NCBI GenBank assembly: GCA_016841005.1
Contig: JAEORG010000444.1
Location: 1-9,308, forward strand
DNA: 9,308 bases
Origin: Candidatus Thorarchaeota archaeon
Lineage (GTDB): Archaea > Asgardarchaeota > Thorarchaeia > Thorarchaeales > Thorarchaeaceae
Direction of reading: 5' to 3'
Positions 1 through 7,023 of the stretch are shown here, piece after piece. The position numbers and the translations under genes were made by a program. Within the stretch, counting starts at the first letter, position 1. Each line of letters opens with the position of its first letter. The notes below the pieces were generated by a model. The model was not told the origin of the DNA, ran no database searches, and worked only from the letters and a program-made list of their open reading frames with translations.

Positions 1-2230
1 AACCATAGTAGTCTGGAACTGGTAAGTAGACAAGTTCATTCACCGTTAATGGAGTGATACCTATTGATAGAGTAGTATTCACGTTGAGATATCTCATGAC
101 ATTGAAGACAAGAAGAATATCGTTGCTAATACCACCTAACTCAAAGGATCCATTAAATAGGTCACCCAGGAAGTTGGTATCTAGGTCGTCCAAGTCAAGG
201 AGCTGTGGGCATCCATCGATATCTTGGTAGGCATATATCCACATATCATTAAGTTCGGTCTCATCCATTAGGAGTGAGATATTCATCCAAACTCCTTCCG
301 CGCCAGTAAGGTGGAGTGCGTAATACTCATTATTGTCTCCATATGTCCACAGAGAGAAGTTTGACCAAGAGAATCCAGGTCCTAAATCAGTTGTTACAAA
401 TTCAGTAACAATTCCTTCTCCATCTTCGTCAAATGTGACATCGAAGTCTACAGTGCGTCCGAAGAAGTCTTCGTCAACACCAATAGTATTGTTACGTATT
501 CTATATGGAGCAACTGCAATGATTGCATAGCCATCACAGAACATTGAGTAACTAGTACCTGATACACCAAGTACGTGGGTTGAAGTGTTTGACGCGTAAC
601 CCATCCAGCTCGTTCCAGATTGTCGGTTTCCTAACTGGTGGTTTGTGGTGTATACACTACCACCGTACATGTTCAGATAGTCGATATCTACATTTACAGT
701 GACATTGTCTTGAGTCATCAGAGTGACATTCGACCGATAAAACATCAAGTTCTCAACGGGAACTTTCATTCCGATAATGCGATCAACATCGACTGATACA
801 GGTCCAGCACCATTGAGGACTGGCCCAAAATTGAACTCATAGAGACCACTTGCAGAACTGCCCTCAGAACGTGCATTAATCAAATACTTTCCAGCAGGTA
901 GATAAATTGTTGATGCTCCTTCAAAGGAACTACCTTCGGGAACAATATATGATTTGTAATAACCGTCTGAACCATAAGTCATGAAGATCCATTGGAACCC
1001 ACCATTCCACTCAGTACGGTTAATCCTCAGTACAGAGTCTTGACCAAGAGTTAATCGATATGGCTTGACAATTCGTTCTGCTTGCCAGTTCTGGATGAAG
1101 AATTCCTGATTCCTAGGTAGTGCAGGAATGTCAACCATTTGGTTGATTACAGTGAAACCTACATTGTCCATCCCTTGTATGGTAAGATAATAGGTTTCAT
1201 TCGCAAATGAAGTATAATAGAAGACATCACTAGGAAGATCCAGCTCTTGCCAGAATGTGGAGTCGTAATTAAACAAGCATCCAATGATATCTGCTCGTAC
1301 ATTAGTAGCCATAAACAACCCTCCTAGGTTTTCGAATAGAACCGACAATTTACCAAATTGAGTTGAATTTGTACTAAATTTGTATGTATGAACATTTGGA
1401 CGCATCTGCTCGTATACCCACGAATTATCGTTCTCTGTATCAAACTTAATTTCCGACCCAGGGAGTGTTCCCTCAACAACATCACCAAAGGCGATTACTT
1501 CTGGAACCACTGGTTCAATCAGGAAATCAAAAATGACGTCAGCAGGATCAGATGCATAGAACTCAAAGTAGAAGAAATAGGTTCCATTCCCAGAGGATTT
1601 GAATGGCATAACGACAATATCAGAATCGTCAATATATCCTTCAGCAAGCCATCGACCCTGATAATCTATTATTCCAAACCCACACTCAAGTCCATCCTGA
1701 TGTGATGTTACAGTCATGTGGAAGAATTCTTCATCAGTTACATTGAATGTACCAATGTAAGAATAACCAGACACTGCAAATAGTGAATACTCTGAATTCA
1801 TATCTAGCGGGAATATATTGTAAACCTCGCTTCCTGAAATAGCAGTATCATTATGCTCAGTTACAAAATCATAAAATGCTGGAAGCCCTTTAGATTCTTG
1901 CAACCAACCCCAACTTGCACCATATCCAGAACCAAGATAGAATTGTCTATCGGCAGGACCCGGATATGATCCTGATTGTACGTTCCAATAATTCCTTGCA
2001 TAGTCATATCGCACGTAATCAACATCTTCCTCGTGATTGAGGAATGTGTCGGTTGGGAAATTCTTTGCATCATCCTTAGCATAGACATAAGCATGATCAT
2101 TATCATCTCGAGCGAAACTCTGTGTCTGGGTTACCATCGCTGTTGGTACAAAAGCAGCTTGAACCATTACAACACTAGGTCCGACGAGTAGCACAAATAT
2201 GGCGAGTAGTGAAAACATTATTCTCTTCAG
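1..2230 (-). CDS. Large exported beta-rich protein of unknown family, C-terminus beyond the left edge
   Basis: Translating the minus strand gives 739 uninterrupted codons from the ATG at 2218 to position 2, with no stop before the left edge, so the gene is partial. Residues 1-21 (from that ATG) form a hydrophobic signal peptide ending in VQA, with cleavage likely near residue 21. The rest is rich in aromatic, Asn, Asp, Gly and Ser residues, has few Lys, and looks like tandem beta-sandwich modules. Three stretches (about 145-235, 247-360 and 385-465) each end in a Gly/Asn-x-(x)-Tyr strand (GNGTYFFYF, NETYYLTI, PAGKYLINA), as in PPC-like or jelly-roll domains; this is a visual inference. At least 14 N-x-S/T sequons are present, which suits archaeal N-glycosylation. 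I recognise no catalytic motif and no named family. The start is given at CTG 2230-2228 because it adds MKRI ahead of the hydrophobic core and is better spaced from GGAG; ATG 2218 is the conservative alternative. Confidence 0.82.
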   Translation of the reverse strand, partial: MKRIMFSLLAIFVLLVGPSVVMVQAAFVPTAMVTQTQSFARDDNDHAYVYAKDDAKNFPTDTFLNHEEDVDYVRYDYARNYWNVQSGSYPGPADRQFYLGSGYGASWGWLQESKGLPAFYDFVTEHNDTAISGSEVYNIFPLDMNSEYSLFAVSGYSYIGTFNVTDEEFFHMTVTSHQDGLECGFGIIDYQGRWLAEGYIDDSDIVVMPFKSSGNGTYFFYFEFYASDPADVIFDFLIEPVVPEVIAFGDVVEGTLPGSEIKFDTENDNSWVYEQMRPNVHTYKFSTNSTQFGKLSVLFENLGGLFMATNVRADIIGCLFNYDSTFWQELDLPSDVFYYTSFANETYYLTIQGMDNVGFTVINQMVDIPALPRNQEFFIQNWQAERIVKPYRLTLGQDSVLRINRTEWNGGFQWIFMTYGSDGYYKSYIVPEGSSFEGASTIYLPAGKYLINARSEGSSASGLYEFNFGPVLNGAGPVSVDVDRIIGMKVPVENLMFYRSNVTLMTQDNVTVNVDIDYLNMYGGSVYTTNHQLGNRQSGTSWMGYASNTSTHVLGVSGTSYSMFCDGYAIIAVAPYRIRNNTIGVDEDFFGRTVDFDVTFDEDGEGIVTEFVTTDLGPGFSWSNFSLWTYGDNNEYYALHLTGAEGVWMNISLLMDETELNDMWIYAYQDIDGCPQLLDLDDLDTNFLGDLFNGSFELGGISNDILLVFNVMRYLNVNTTLSIGITPLTVNELVYLPVPDYYG

Positions 2231-2243
2231 TAATCTCCTCTCC
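2231..2243 (-). promoter_or_regulatory. Ribosome binding site (double GGAG) favouring a CTG start
   Basis: Read on the minus strand, two GGAG cores lie at 2243-2240 and 2238-2235. They are 9 and 4 nt from the CTG at 2230-2228, but 21 and 16 nt from the first ATG at 2218. An in-frame TAG at 2245-2243 blocks any longer N-terminus. The spacing therefore favours initiation at CTG over ATG, although CTG starts are rare in archaea. Confidence 0.45.
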
Positions 2244-2295
2244 TAATAGACTACCTTTTGCGGCGTATATTTCTACAAAACTGGGCGCACCAACG

Positions 2296-2305
2296 TTAAT
2301 AAATT
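2296..2305 (-). promoter_or_regulatory. TATA-like box for the exported protein gene
   Basis: The minus strand reads AATTTATTAA here, an AT-rich archaeal TATA-like element in an otherwise mixed intergenic region. A transcript start about 25 nt downstream (near 2275) would leave a leader of roughly 45 nt before the CTG start, enough for the GGAG sites. This rests on sequence and spacing only. Confidence 0.35.
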
Positions 2306-2319
2306 ATCTTAGCCAGTCC

Positions 2320-2350
2320 TACCATCATATCCTGATTTCTCAAGATGGTA
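2320..2350. repeat. Inverted repeat, 7-bp arms, between two minus-strand genes
   Basis: TACCATC (2320-2326) and GATGGTA (2344-2350) are perfect inverted arms separated by 17 bp. The repeat lies after the stop of the 284-residue gene and about 15 bp upstream of the TATA-like box of the next gene. It could be a regulator site or an RNA hairpin. No T-rich run follows it on the minus strand, so it is not a convincing terminator. A 7-bp match in a region this size could also be chance. Confidence 0.25.
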
Positions 2351-2389
2351 CTGTAGACCTTTTTTGATGCCTGAACTGGGGTCTATGGC

Positions 2390-3244
2390 CTATACTTCCT
2401 CAAACTCATCACGTTTCAGAGTAAGCTTTCGAGGATTAGCAAGTAGACTGAGTTCATAGCGATGTTGTGAAGGACCTTCACCTTTCTTCTCCCATAGATT
2501 GAGCGCCTTCTTCAATCGGTTTTTAATTTCAATACGATAACGGATTGCAATAGAGAATGCTTGAAGAATTCTACAGAACCATTCGTTATCCGCAAGAATC
2601 TCATCCCTAATCCTCACGACAAACTCTCCACCAATATCTCCAAACTTACTGTCAATGTCTGCAACTTCAGTATCACGGGAAAGAAGTACTACTTTGAAGT
2701 CATCACCAGCTGTTGCTCTTTTGCCTTCTATTTTGAAAACTTCGAAGCTTCCATTTGGCCCAGGTAAGAAGAAACCATAGACCTCGGTTGACATGCTACC
2801 ACGGTACATCTCTCGAATATAGGTCACAACTTCATTCTCAGAAGTGAGAACAGCAAAGGTGAGCTGTGCCTCGTCCATCGCATGGCTACTTGCGAATTCA
2901 TCAGCAACCATCTCTTCTATCGTGCCAATCCAGCTACCGGATTCAGAGAACATCTTCACTACAAATCTCTTTGACATATCATTGGGAGCATTGTTCCACA
3001 TTGATTGGCGAAGGACCATGAATCCAGATTTATCTAGGTGTGGTAAATGCTTCTCACCTTTCTTCAATCTTGCTTCTGAGATTCTACCAATTATATCTGA
3101 GTCTTTGGTAAATTGCCTGCTACGAGACCTCCACTGTTCAGTCTGCCTGACCCCAATTTCGTCACCATGAACGTTTGTCATAAATAGATCTTGTGAAAGT
3201 ACTCGGTATATTGTTTTGCCGCCTCGTTTCTCATCGTCACCCAT
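2390..3244 (-). CDS. Hypothetical protein, 284 aa, possible tubby/LURP-one-like fold
   Basis: I do not recognise a named family. The protein has no signal peptide, is rich in charged residues and is probably cytosolic. Residues 12-60 and 92-212 alternate short hydrophobic strands with turns, including GSWIGTIEEMV (103-113), FEVFKIEGKR (167-176), FKVVLLS (183-189), VADIDSKFGDIGGEFVVRI (194-212). A hydrophobic helix, WFCRILQAFSIAIRYRIEI (222-240), comes next, then a Lys-rich tail. A series of G-x-I-G and I-x-G-K strands, then D-x-K-F-G, a last strand and a buried C-terminal helix is the order seen in the tubby C-terminal/LURP-one/phospholipid-scramblase superfamily; this is a speculative fold inference. 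The start is secure: TAA is in frame eight codons upstream of ATG 3244, and AGAGGAAG precedes it, somewhat far (about 12 nt). It is divergent from the DUF3160 gene, with 148 bp between them. Confidence 0.85.
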   Translation of the reverse strand: MGDDEKRGGKTIYRVLSQDLFMTNVHGDEIGVRQTEQWRSRSRQFTKDSDIIGRISEARLKKGEKHLPHLDKSGFMVLRQSMWNNAPNDMSKRFVVKMFSESGSWIGTIEEMVADEFASSHAMDEAQLTFAVLTSENEVVTYIREMYRGSMSTEVYGFFLPGPNGSFEVFKIEGKRATAGDDFKVVLLSRDTEVADIDSKFGDIGGEFVVRIRDEILADNEWFCRILQAFSIAIRYRIEIKNRLKKALNLWEKKGEGPSQHRYELSLLANPRKLTLKRDEFEEV

Positions 3245-3350
3245 GTGATTCCACTTCCTCTGAAGTTATGCTCTATCTATCAGGCTATGTGATAAGTCTT
3301 AGGACATGGCTTTGTGTATACGCGAACAGCAGGAATAATATGTTGGGGTT

Positions 3351-3360
3351 TTGTATAAAA
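3351..3360 (+). promoter_or_regulatory. TATA-like box upstream of the DUF3160 gene
   Basis: TTGTATAAAA is preceded by a G-rich stretch (GGGG, 3345-3348). It lies about 36 bp before ATG 3393, which would put the transcript start near 3380-3384 and give a very short leader. The 148-bp gap must also carry the promoter of the divergent minus-strand gene; CGTATACACAAA on the minus strand (3322-3311) is a weak candidate for that. Confidence 0.4.
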
Positions 3361-3376
3361 CATATTCATGAAACGA

Positions 3377-3383
3377 GAGGGAG
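3377..3383 (+). promoter_or_regulatory. Shine-Dalgarno-like site of the DUF3160 gene
   Basis: GAGGGAG ends 9 nt before ATG 3393, a normal spacing that supports this start. It overlaps the transcript start predicted from the TATA-like box at 3351, so either the true start of transcription is a few bases upstream or one of the two signals is not used. Confidence 0.45.
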
Positions 3384-3392
3384 TAAGGATAA

Positions 3393-5723
3393 ATGGCAGA
3401 GAGTGGCTGGGATAACACTACAAAGGCATTAGCCATTGGGGTAATTATCACCATCTATGTAGGAGTAATGATTGGAACCTATGCAGTTCTGAGGCCAGTA
3501 ATTCCCACTGGATCAACCACCGATACCACTACAACAACAGGTCCATGGGTACCAGAACCACCAGACACTTCTCCTCTTCCAACAGTCCCACTGGCAGATC
3601 TTGAGAACTTTTCATTTTACACAGATTATGAGGTAGATTTCGTCCTAGATGCTCCAACATATTCTCTGCAACCCGATTTGTCTAATGTTCTAAACTTGGA
3701 TTTTTTCTCTGGAGTAGAAGGCTGGAATGATGATGTACGTGATAAGATTGCTGAGAACTATTTTGCAGGAATAACTGGGTGTACTTACTCCGCTCTACCT
3801 TATGATACTAGAATCTATCAGCAGTTCTCGGAAATCTATGACGATAATTATTGGGATGATATACCCAGTTTCGTAACAACAGATGCAATGTACCACACAT
3901 TTCACATTCTCTATGATGAAGCGCTAAGGACAATGGAACAGAATAACCTGACACTATATCTAGAACTTCTCTGCTATCATATGGTCGAGATATCCTTGTA
4001 TCAGATGTCACAAATCACTGATACAAGATGGGGTGATCTCGCTCGCAAGAATGCCGCTCTGTTTGCTGTGGCACTTAAGTGTCTCAAATCAAGTTGGTCA
4101 GTCCCAACCGTGATTAACGATGATGTCTATCAGGTTCTTGACTTGATGGATGCTGCTGAGGGATATAGCAGGGCTTGGTTCATGGACCAATTAGAAGACT
4201 TCTCACAATATATTCCAAGAGGTCATTATTCTAAAACTTCTGAGCTATCAGCTTTCTTCAAAGCCATGATGCTCCTAGGTAGGACAGCATTACGGAATTT
4301 TCCAGCTGATGATTGGTTATCTCTGGAAGCGAACAATCTGAAGGGCCAAAATGAAACTGGACAAGCATTGTTGATTTGCACTGCACTCCTAACAAACAGT
4401 TCGTACCTTGTAGCAACTGATGCTAAGCGGCTTTGGAATTGGATATACCTTCCAACTTCTTTCTTTGTGGGTGAAGCCGATGATCTCTGTCCTTCTGAAT
4501 ACACAGAGCTAATGTATGAGGTCTTCGGTGAAGATGTAACACTCGATTCTTTACAAAACTTTCCGCTTGTTGATGAATTTCGACTTGTATCAGCTAAACT
4601 AAGAGACCCTCGAATCCTCGCAGATTTTATGTGGTACACTGAAACAATGGAGAATGTAACAAAGGGAATGTGTTTCTTTGGTCAAAGGTTCGTACCTGAC
4701 TCCTATATGTTCTGGCAATTGGTATTTCCAAATGTAGGAACCGTTCTTTCTCCAAGATTGTTTCCTAAAGGATTAGACATAATGAACATACTGGGGTCAG
4801 AATGTGCAGCTGAGTTACTGGTAGACCAACACGGGTATCAAAATTACACAATACAGATTGAGATGCTTAAAACCGAGTTTGATGCATTAGGAATTGATGA
4901 GTGGACTCAAAATCTATATTGGATGTGGCTCTACTCATTAAAGCCAGTCCTGAGTTCATATGATGATGATTATCCATCATTTATGACAAACGATGCATGG
5001 GAAGATAAGAGCCTCGTTACAGCTCTAGGTTCATGGACTGAACTCAGACATGATACGATTCTTTACGCGAAACAATCAGTTACTGGTTATATGAGCATCC
5101 ATAATCCACCTCCGGGATATGTAGAACCAGTTCCATCAACCTATGCAAGACTTGCATCTCTATGTAAAATGATGATTGACGGTATGGAAAATCGATCACT
5201 ACTCAGCGACAGTCTACTTGACAGATTCACCAAATTGCATACTCTACTACTTTGGCTTAGAAACATCTCGATCAAAGAGCTCACATCCACCCCCATTTCT
5301 GATGCTGAAATTTCCACTATCAAGTATATTGGCCATACTCTACGTAATATAGAGAGGGGGGAGAATGATGACATTGATAGAGCTGCAGTTGTTGCTGATG
5401 TTCATACTGAACCTAATACAAAACAAGTACTTGAAGAAGCAACCGGAGATCCGATGGTCATCATTGTTGCTGTCCCGTATCCAAATGGTTCAGTTTACCT
5501 GACTCGAGGTGCAATATATTCCTATTACGAATTTACACATCCCATGAATGATAGATTGACAGATGCGGCATGGTGGGAGATGATAGACTCAGGTGCTACT
5601 CCTGAGATGCCCGATTGGGAACAAAATTTCATAGGAAGAGAATTGATTCCACCGAGTATACTATCAGCAGATGGTGCCATTGGGTTTGAGATTGCCACCC
5701 TTAGTTTGAAACAAGAGGAATAG
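3393..5723 (+). CDS. Membrane-anchored DUF3160 domain protein
   Basis: This 776-residue protein has one N-terminal hydrophobic helix (about 12-33), a Thr/Pro-rich linker (39-67) and a long extracytoplasmic domain. The domain carries the conserved blocks of DUF3160: PSFVTTDAMYHTFHILYDEA (158-177), RGHYSKTSELSAFFKAMMLL (276-295), GQRFVPDSY (430-438), PKGLDIMNILGSECAAELL (458-476), LRHDTILYAKQS (551-562), PPPGYVEPVPSTYARLASL (572-590), VVADVHTEPNTKQVLEEATG (666-685) and the following PMVIIVAVPYPNGSVYLTRG block. The family occurs in bacteria and archaea as exported or lipid-anchored proteins; its biochemical role is not known. No lipobox Cys is present at the end of the helix, so the helix is probably a signal anchor. 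About ten N-x-S/T sequons fit an outside location. The frame is complete and undamaged. The NIF3-like gene starts 11 bp after its stop and is probably in the same transcript. Confidence 0.95.
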   Translation: MAESGWDNTTKALAIGVIITIYVGVMIGTYAVLRPVIPTGSTTDTTTTTGPWVPEPPDTSPLPTVPLADLENFSFYTDYEVDFVLDAPTYSLQPDLSNVLNLDFFSGVEGWNDDVRDKIAENYFAGITGCTYSALPYDTRIYQQFSEIYDDNYWDDIPSFVTTDAMYHTFHILYDEALRTMEQNNLTLYLELLCYHMVEISLYQMSQITDTRWGDLARKNAALFAVALKCLKSSWSVPTVINDDVYQVLDLMDAAEGYSRAWFMDQLEDFSQYIPRGHYSKTSELSAFFKAMMLLGRTALRNFPADDWLSLEANNLKGQNETGQALLICTALLTNSSYLVATDAKRLWNWIYLPTSFFVGEADDLCPSEYTELMYEVFGEDVTLDSLQNFPLVDEFRLVSAKLRDPRILADFMWYTETMENVTKGMCFFGQRFVPDSYMFWQLVFPNVGTVLSPRLFPKGLDIMNILGSECAAELLVDQHGYQNYTIQIEMLKTEFDALGIDEWTQNLYWMWLYSLKPVLSSYDDDYPSFMTNDAWEDKSLVTALGSWTELRHDTILYAKQSVTGYMSIHNPPPGYVEPVPSTYARLASLCKMMIDGMENRSLLSDSLLDRFTKLHTLLLWLRNISIKELTSTPISDAEISTIKYIGHTLRNIERGENDDIDRAAVVADVHTEPNTKQVLEEATGDPMVIIVAVPYPNGSVYLTRGAIYSYYEFTHPMNDRLTDAAWWEMIDSGATPEMPDWEQNFIGRELIPPSILSADGAIGFEIATLSLKQEE

Positions 5724-5734
5724 CTCGAAGCATA

Positions 5735-6721
5735 ATGTTCAAAGCAAAGGAGCATAGTTTTGAACCCATGAAACTCGGTCAGATTTACAAAATGATTGTG
5801 GAAATGGGAATCAAGGCTGATCCTCGTGGAAAAGATGGTGTGAATCGAGTACTCGAGAAATCTAAGAAAGATCTTGAGAAACTTGAAGGAAAGAAGAAGG
5901 AATTAGCAGATAAGGATGTTACCTGGAATCCCTACACTGATTGTAGACTTCTCTACGGAGATGAGGAACGAGAGATTAATTCGGTTCTCTCTGGAATAGA
6001 TATCTCCCCCGGAGAGATAGTTCTTGCAGATAGATTAGCTGACAAAGGTGACCAGATTGACCTCGTTTTGGCCCATCACCCTCATGGTATAGGGACTTCT
6101 AACTTAGATTTCGTGATGCGCCTTCAACCAGAGCAATGGGCCAAGATTGGAGTTCCAATTGCACAGGCTGAATCTGCAATGGGACCTCGATTGAAAGAAG
6201 TTCATTTTCTAACAAAGTCAAGAAATCATACTCAGACTATTGACGCAGCAAGATTACTAGATATGCCCTTCATGTGTTCGCATACACCCGCAGATTCTCT
6301 CGGGTATCAGTACATAACGAAGTATCTTGAGGAGAAGAGTCCAGATACACTTGGAGACCTCCTTGAAGTCTTACTTGAAATACCAGAATATCAAGAGGCT
6401 GAAAAAGTTGGAGCTGGTCCAGAAATTTTGGTTGGTAATTCGTCAGGAAGTTGTGGACAAAAGACTGTATTCTTCACAGGTGGTACTTCATCAAATCCAA
6501 GAGCATTAGAACTCTTAGCACGTGCGGGTGTGAGTACAATCATCACAATGCACATGGGAGAGAATCTAAAGAAACAAGCAGAGGAAGAAGGCCTCTATGT
6601 TGTGATTGCAGGACATGACAGTTCTGATTCCATTGGAATGAATCTTATTCTAGACGAATTGGAGAAGAACGGTCTCAAGACATTTGCATGTTCAGGTCTA
6701 TTCAGGAATAAACGCAGCTGA
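5735..6721 (+). CDS. NIF3-like dinuclear metal-binding protein (GTP cyclohydrolase 1 type 2/NIF3 family)
   Basis: The 328 residues match the NIF3/YbgI family, soluble proteins that hold a two-metal site; their true substrate is unsettled. Metal-site motifs are visible: AHHPHG (113-118, ligands H114 and H115), HTPAD (183-187, ligand D187) and GHDSSD (293-298, H294 and D298). The last position is Asp where E. coli YbgI has Glu, at the same four-residue spacing. GGTSS (249-253) and HMGE (273-276) are further family blocks. Residues 1-75 precede the usual core and include a Lys/Glu-rich, probably helical stretch (36-62) and WNPYTDCRLLYGD (64-76), features I associate with an archaeal-type longer subgroup. 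The start is uncertain: GAGG at 5715-5718 is 16 nt before ATG 5735, and GGAG at 5749-5752 is 15 nt before the in-frame ATG at 5768 (residue 12, MKLGQIY), which is a typical N-terminus for this family. Confidence 0.93.
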   Translation: MFKAKEHSFEPMKLGQIYKMIVEMGIKADPRGKDGVNRVLEKSKKDLEKLEGKKKELADKDVTWNPYTDCRLLYGDEEREINSVLSGIDISPGEIVLADRLADKGDQIDLVLAHHPHGIGTSNLDFVMRLQPEQWAKIGVPIAQAESAMGPRLKEVHFLTKSRNHTQTIDAARLLDMPFMCSHTPADSLGYQYITKYLEEKSPDTLGDLLEVLLEIPEYQEAEKVGAGPEILVGNSSGSCGQKTVFFTGGTSSNPRALELLARAGVSTIITMHMGENLKKQAEEEGLYVVIAGHDSSDSIGMNLILDELEKNGLKTFACSGLFRNKRS

Positions 6722-7023
6722 TTAGTATATGTGTCTGAATAAACACAACAAGAGAATAATCCTCTAAGCTATCATAGTAATTTCACTGGAAACAGTAGAG
6801 AGAAAACTTCGGGGTGAGTAAAAGAGAAACCAAAACGTATACCTCATGCGGAGAAGGTTGCTTCCGAGACCAACTCTGAATGACTTTCTCATGAAGTTTG
6901 GTAAATAGCCCGTTTTGGATCTCGGGTGCACTTGCTAGGAAATGGCTAAATGACGGAGATAGAGAGAACTGCGCTGAACCCATAAATCTCCTAGCGAGTG
7001 TGCCTTCCATTTCTAATAGAGAG
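6722..7023. other. Convergent intergenic region, no confident gene
   Basis: This roughly 300-bp stretch lies between the ends of the NIF3-like gene (plus) and the PPOX-family gene (minus). I find no tRNA, CRISPR repeat or mobile element ends. A short dyad TGTGT...ACACA (6730-6747) follows the NIF3-like stop but has only 5-bp arms and no T-run. On the minus strand, 6840-6785 carries several T4 runs that could serve as an archaeal T-rich terminator. One small minus-strand frame is listed separately. Confidence 0.5.
6783..7010 (-). CDS. Doubtful small ORF downstream of the PPOX-family gene, 75 aa
   Basis: From the first ATG (7010), 13 bp after the PPOX-family stop, 75 codons stay open on the minus strand; from a TTG at 7061 the frame would be 92 codons and overlap the upstream gene by 38 bp. 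The product is Ser-rich with a modestly hydrophobic end and matches nothing I know. No ribosome binding site precedes the ATG. Its operon-like position is the only argument for it; it may be chance or a decayed gene. Confidence 0.2.
   Translation of the reverse strand: MEGTLARRFMGSAQFSLSPSFSHFLASAPEIQNGLFTKLHEKVIQSWSRKQPSPHEVYVLVSLLLTPKFSLYCFQ

Noticed and set aside
1388..1705. 105-codon open frame on the plus strand
   Set aside because: It is antisense to the long exported-protein frame on the minus strand, and its product has no recognisable features.
2844..3170. 108-codon open frame on the plus strand
   Set aside because: It is antisense to the 284-residue gene, has an unnatural Cys/Ser-rich composition and no ribosome binding site that I can see.
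3278..3294. TATCA-N7-TGATA dyad in the divergent intergenic region, as an operator
   Set aside because: Arms of 5 bp are expected by chance in 148 bp when spacing is free; nothing else supports it.
4226..4639. 137-codon open frame on the minus strand
   Set aside because: It lies wholly inside the DUF3160 gene, which has strong family motifs on the plus strand; the frame is an antisense shadow rich in Ser.
6730..6747. TGTGT...ACACA hairpin after the NIF3-like gene, as a terminator
   Set aside because: The stem is only 5 bp, AT-rich, and no T-run follows on the plus strand.
6930..6985. C/D-box-like small RNA (TGACGG ... CTGA) in the convergent gap
   Set aside because: The C box is imperfect and there are no convincing C' and D' boxes, so it does not meet the minimum for a guide RNA.
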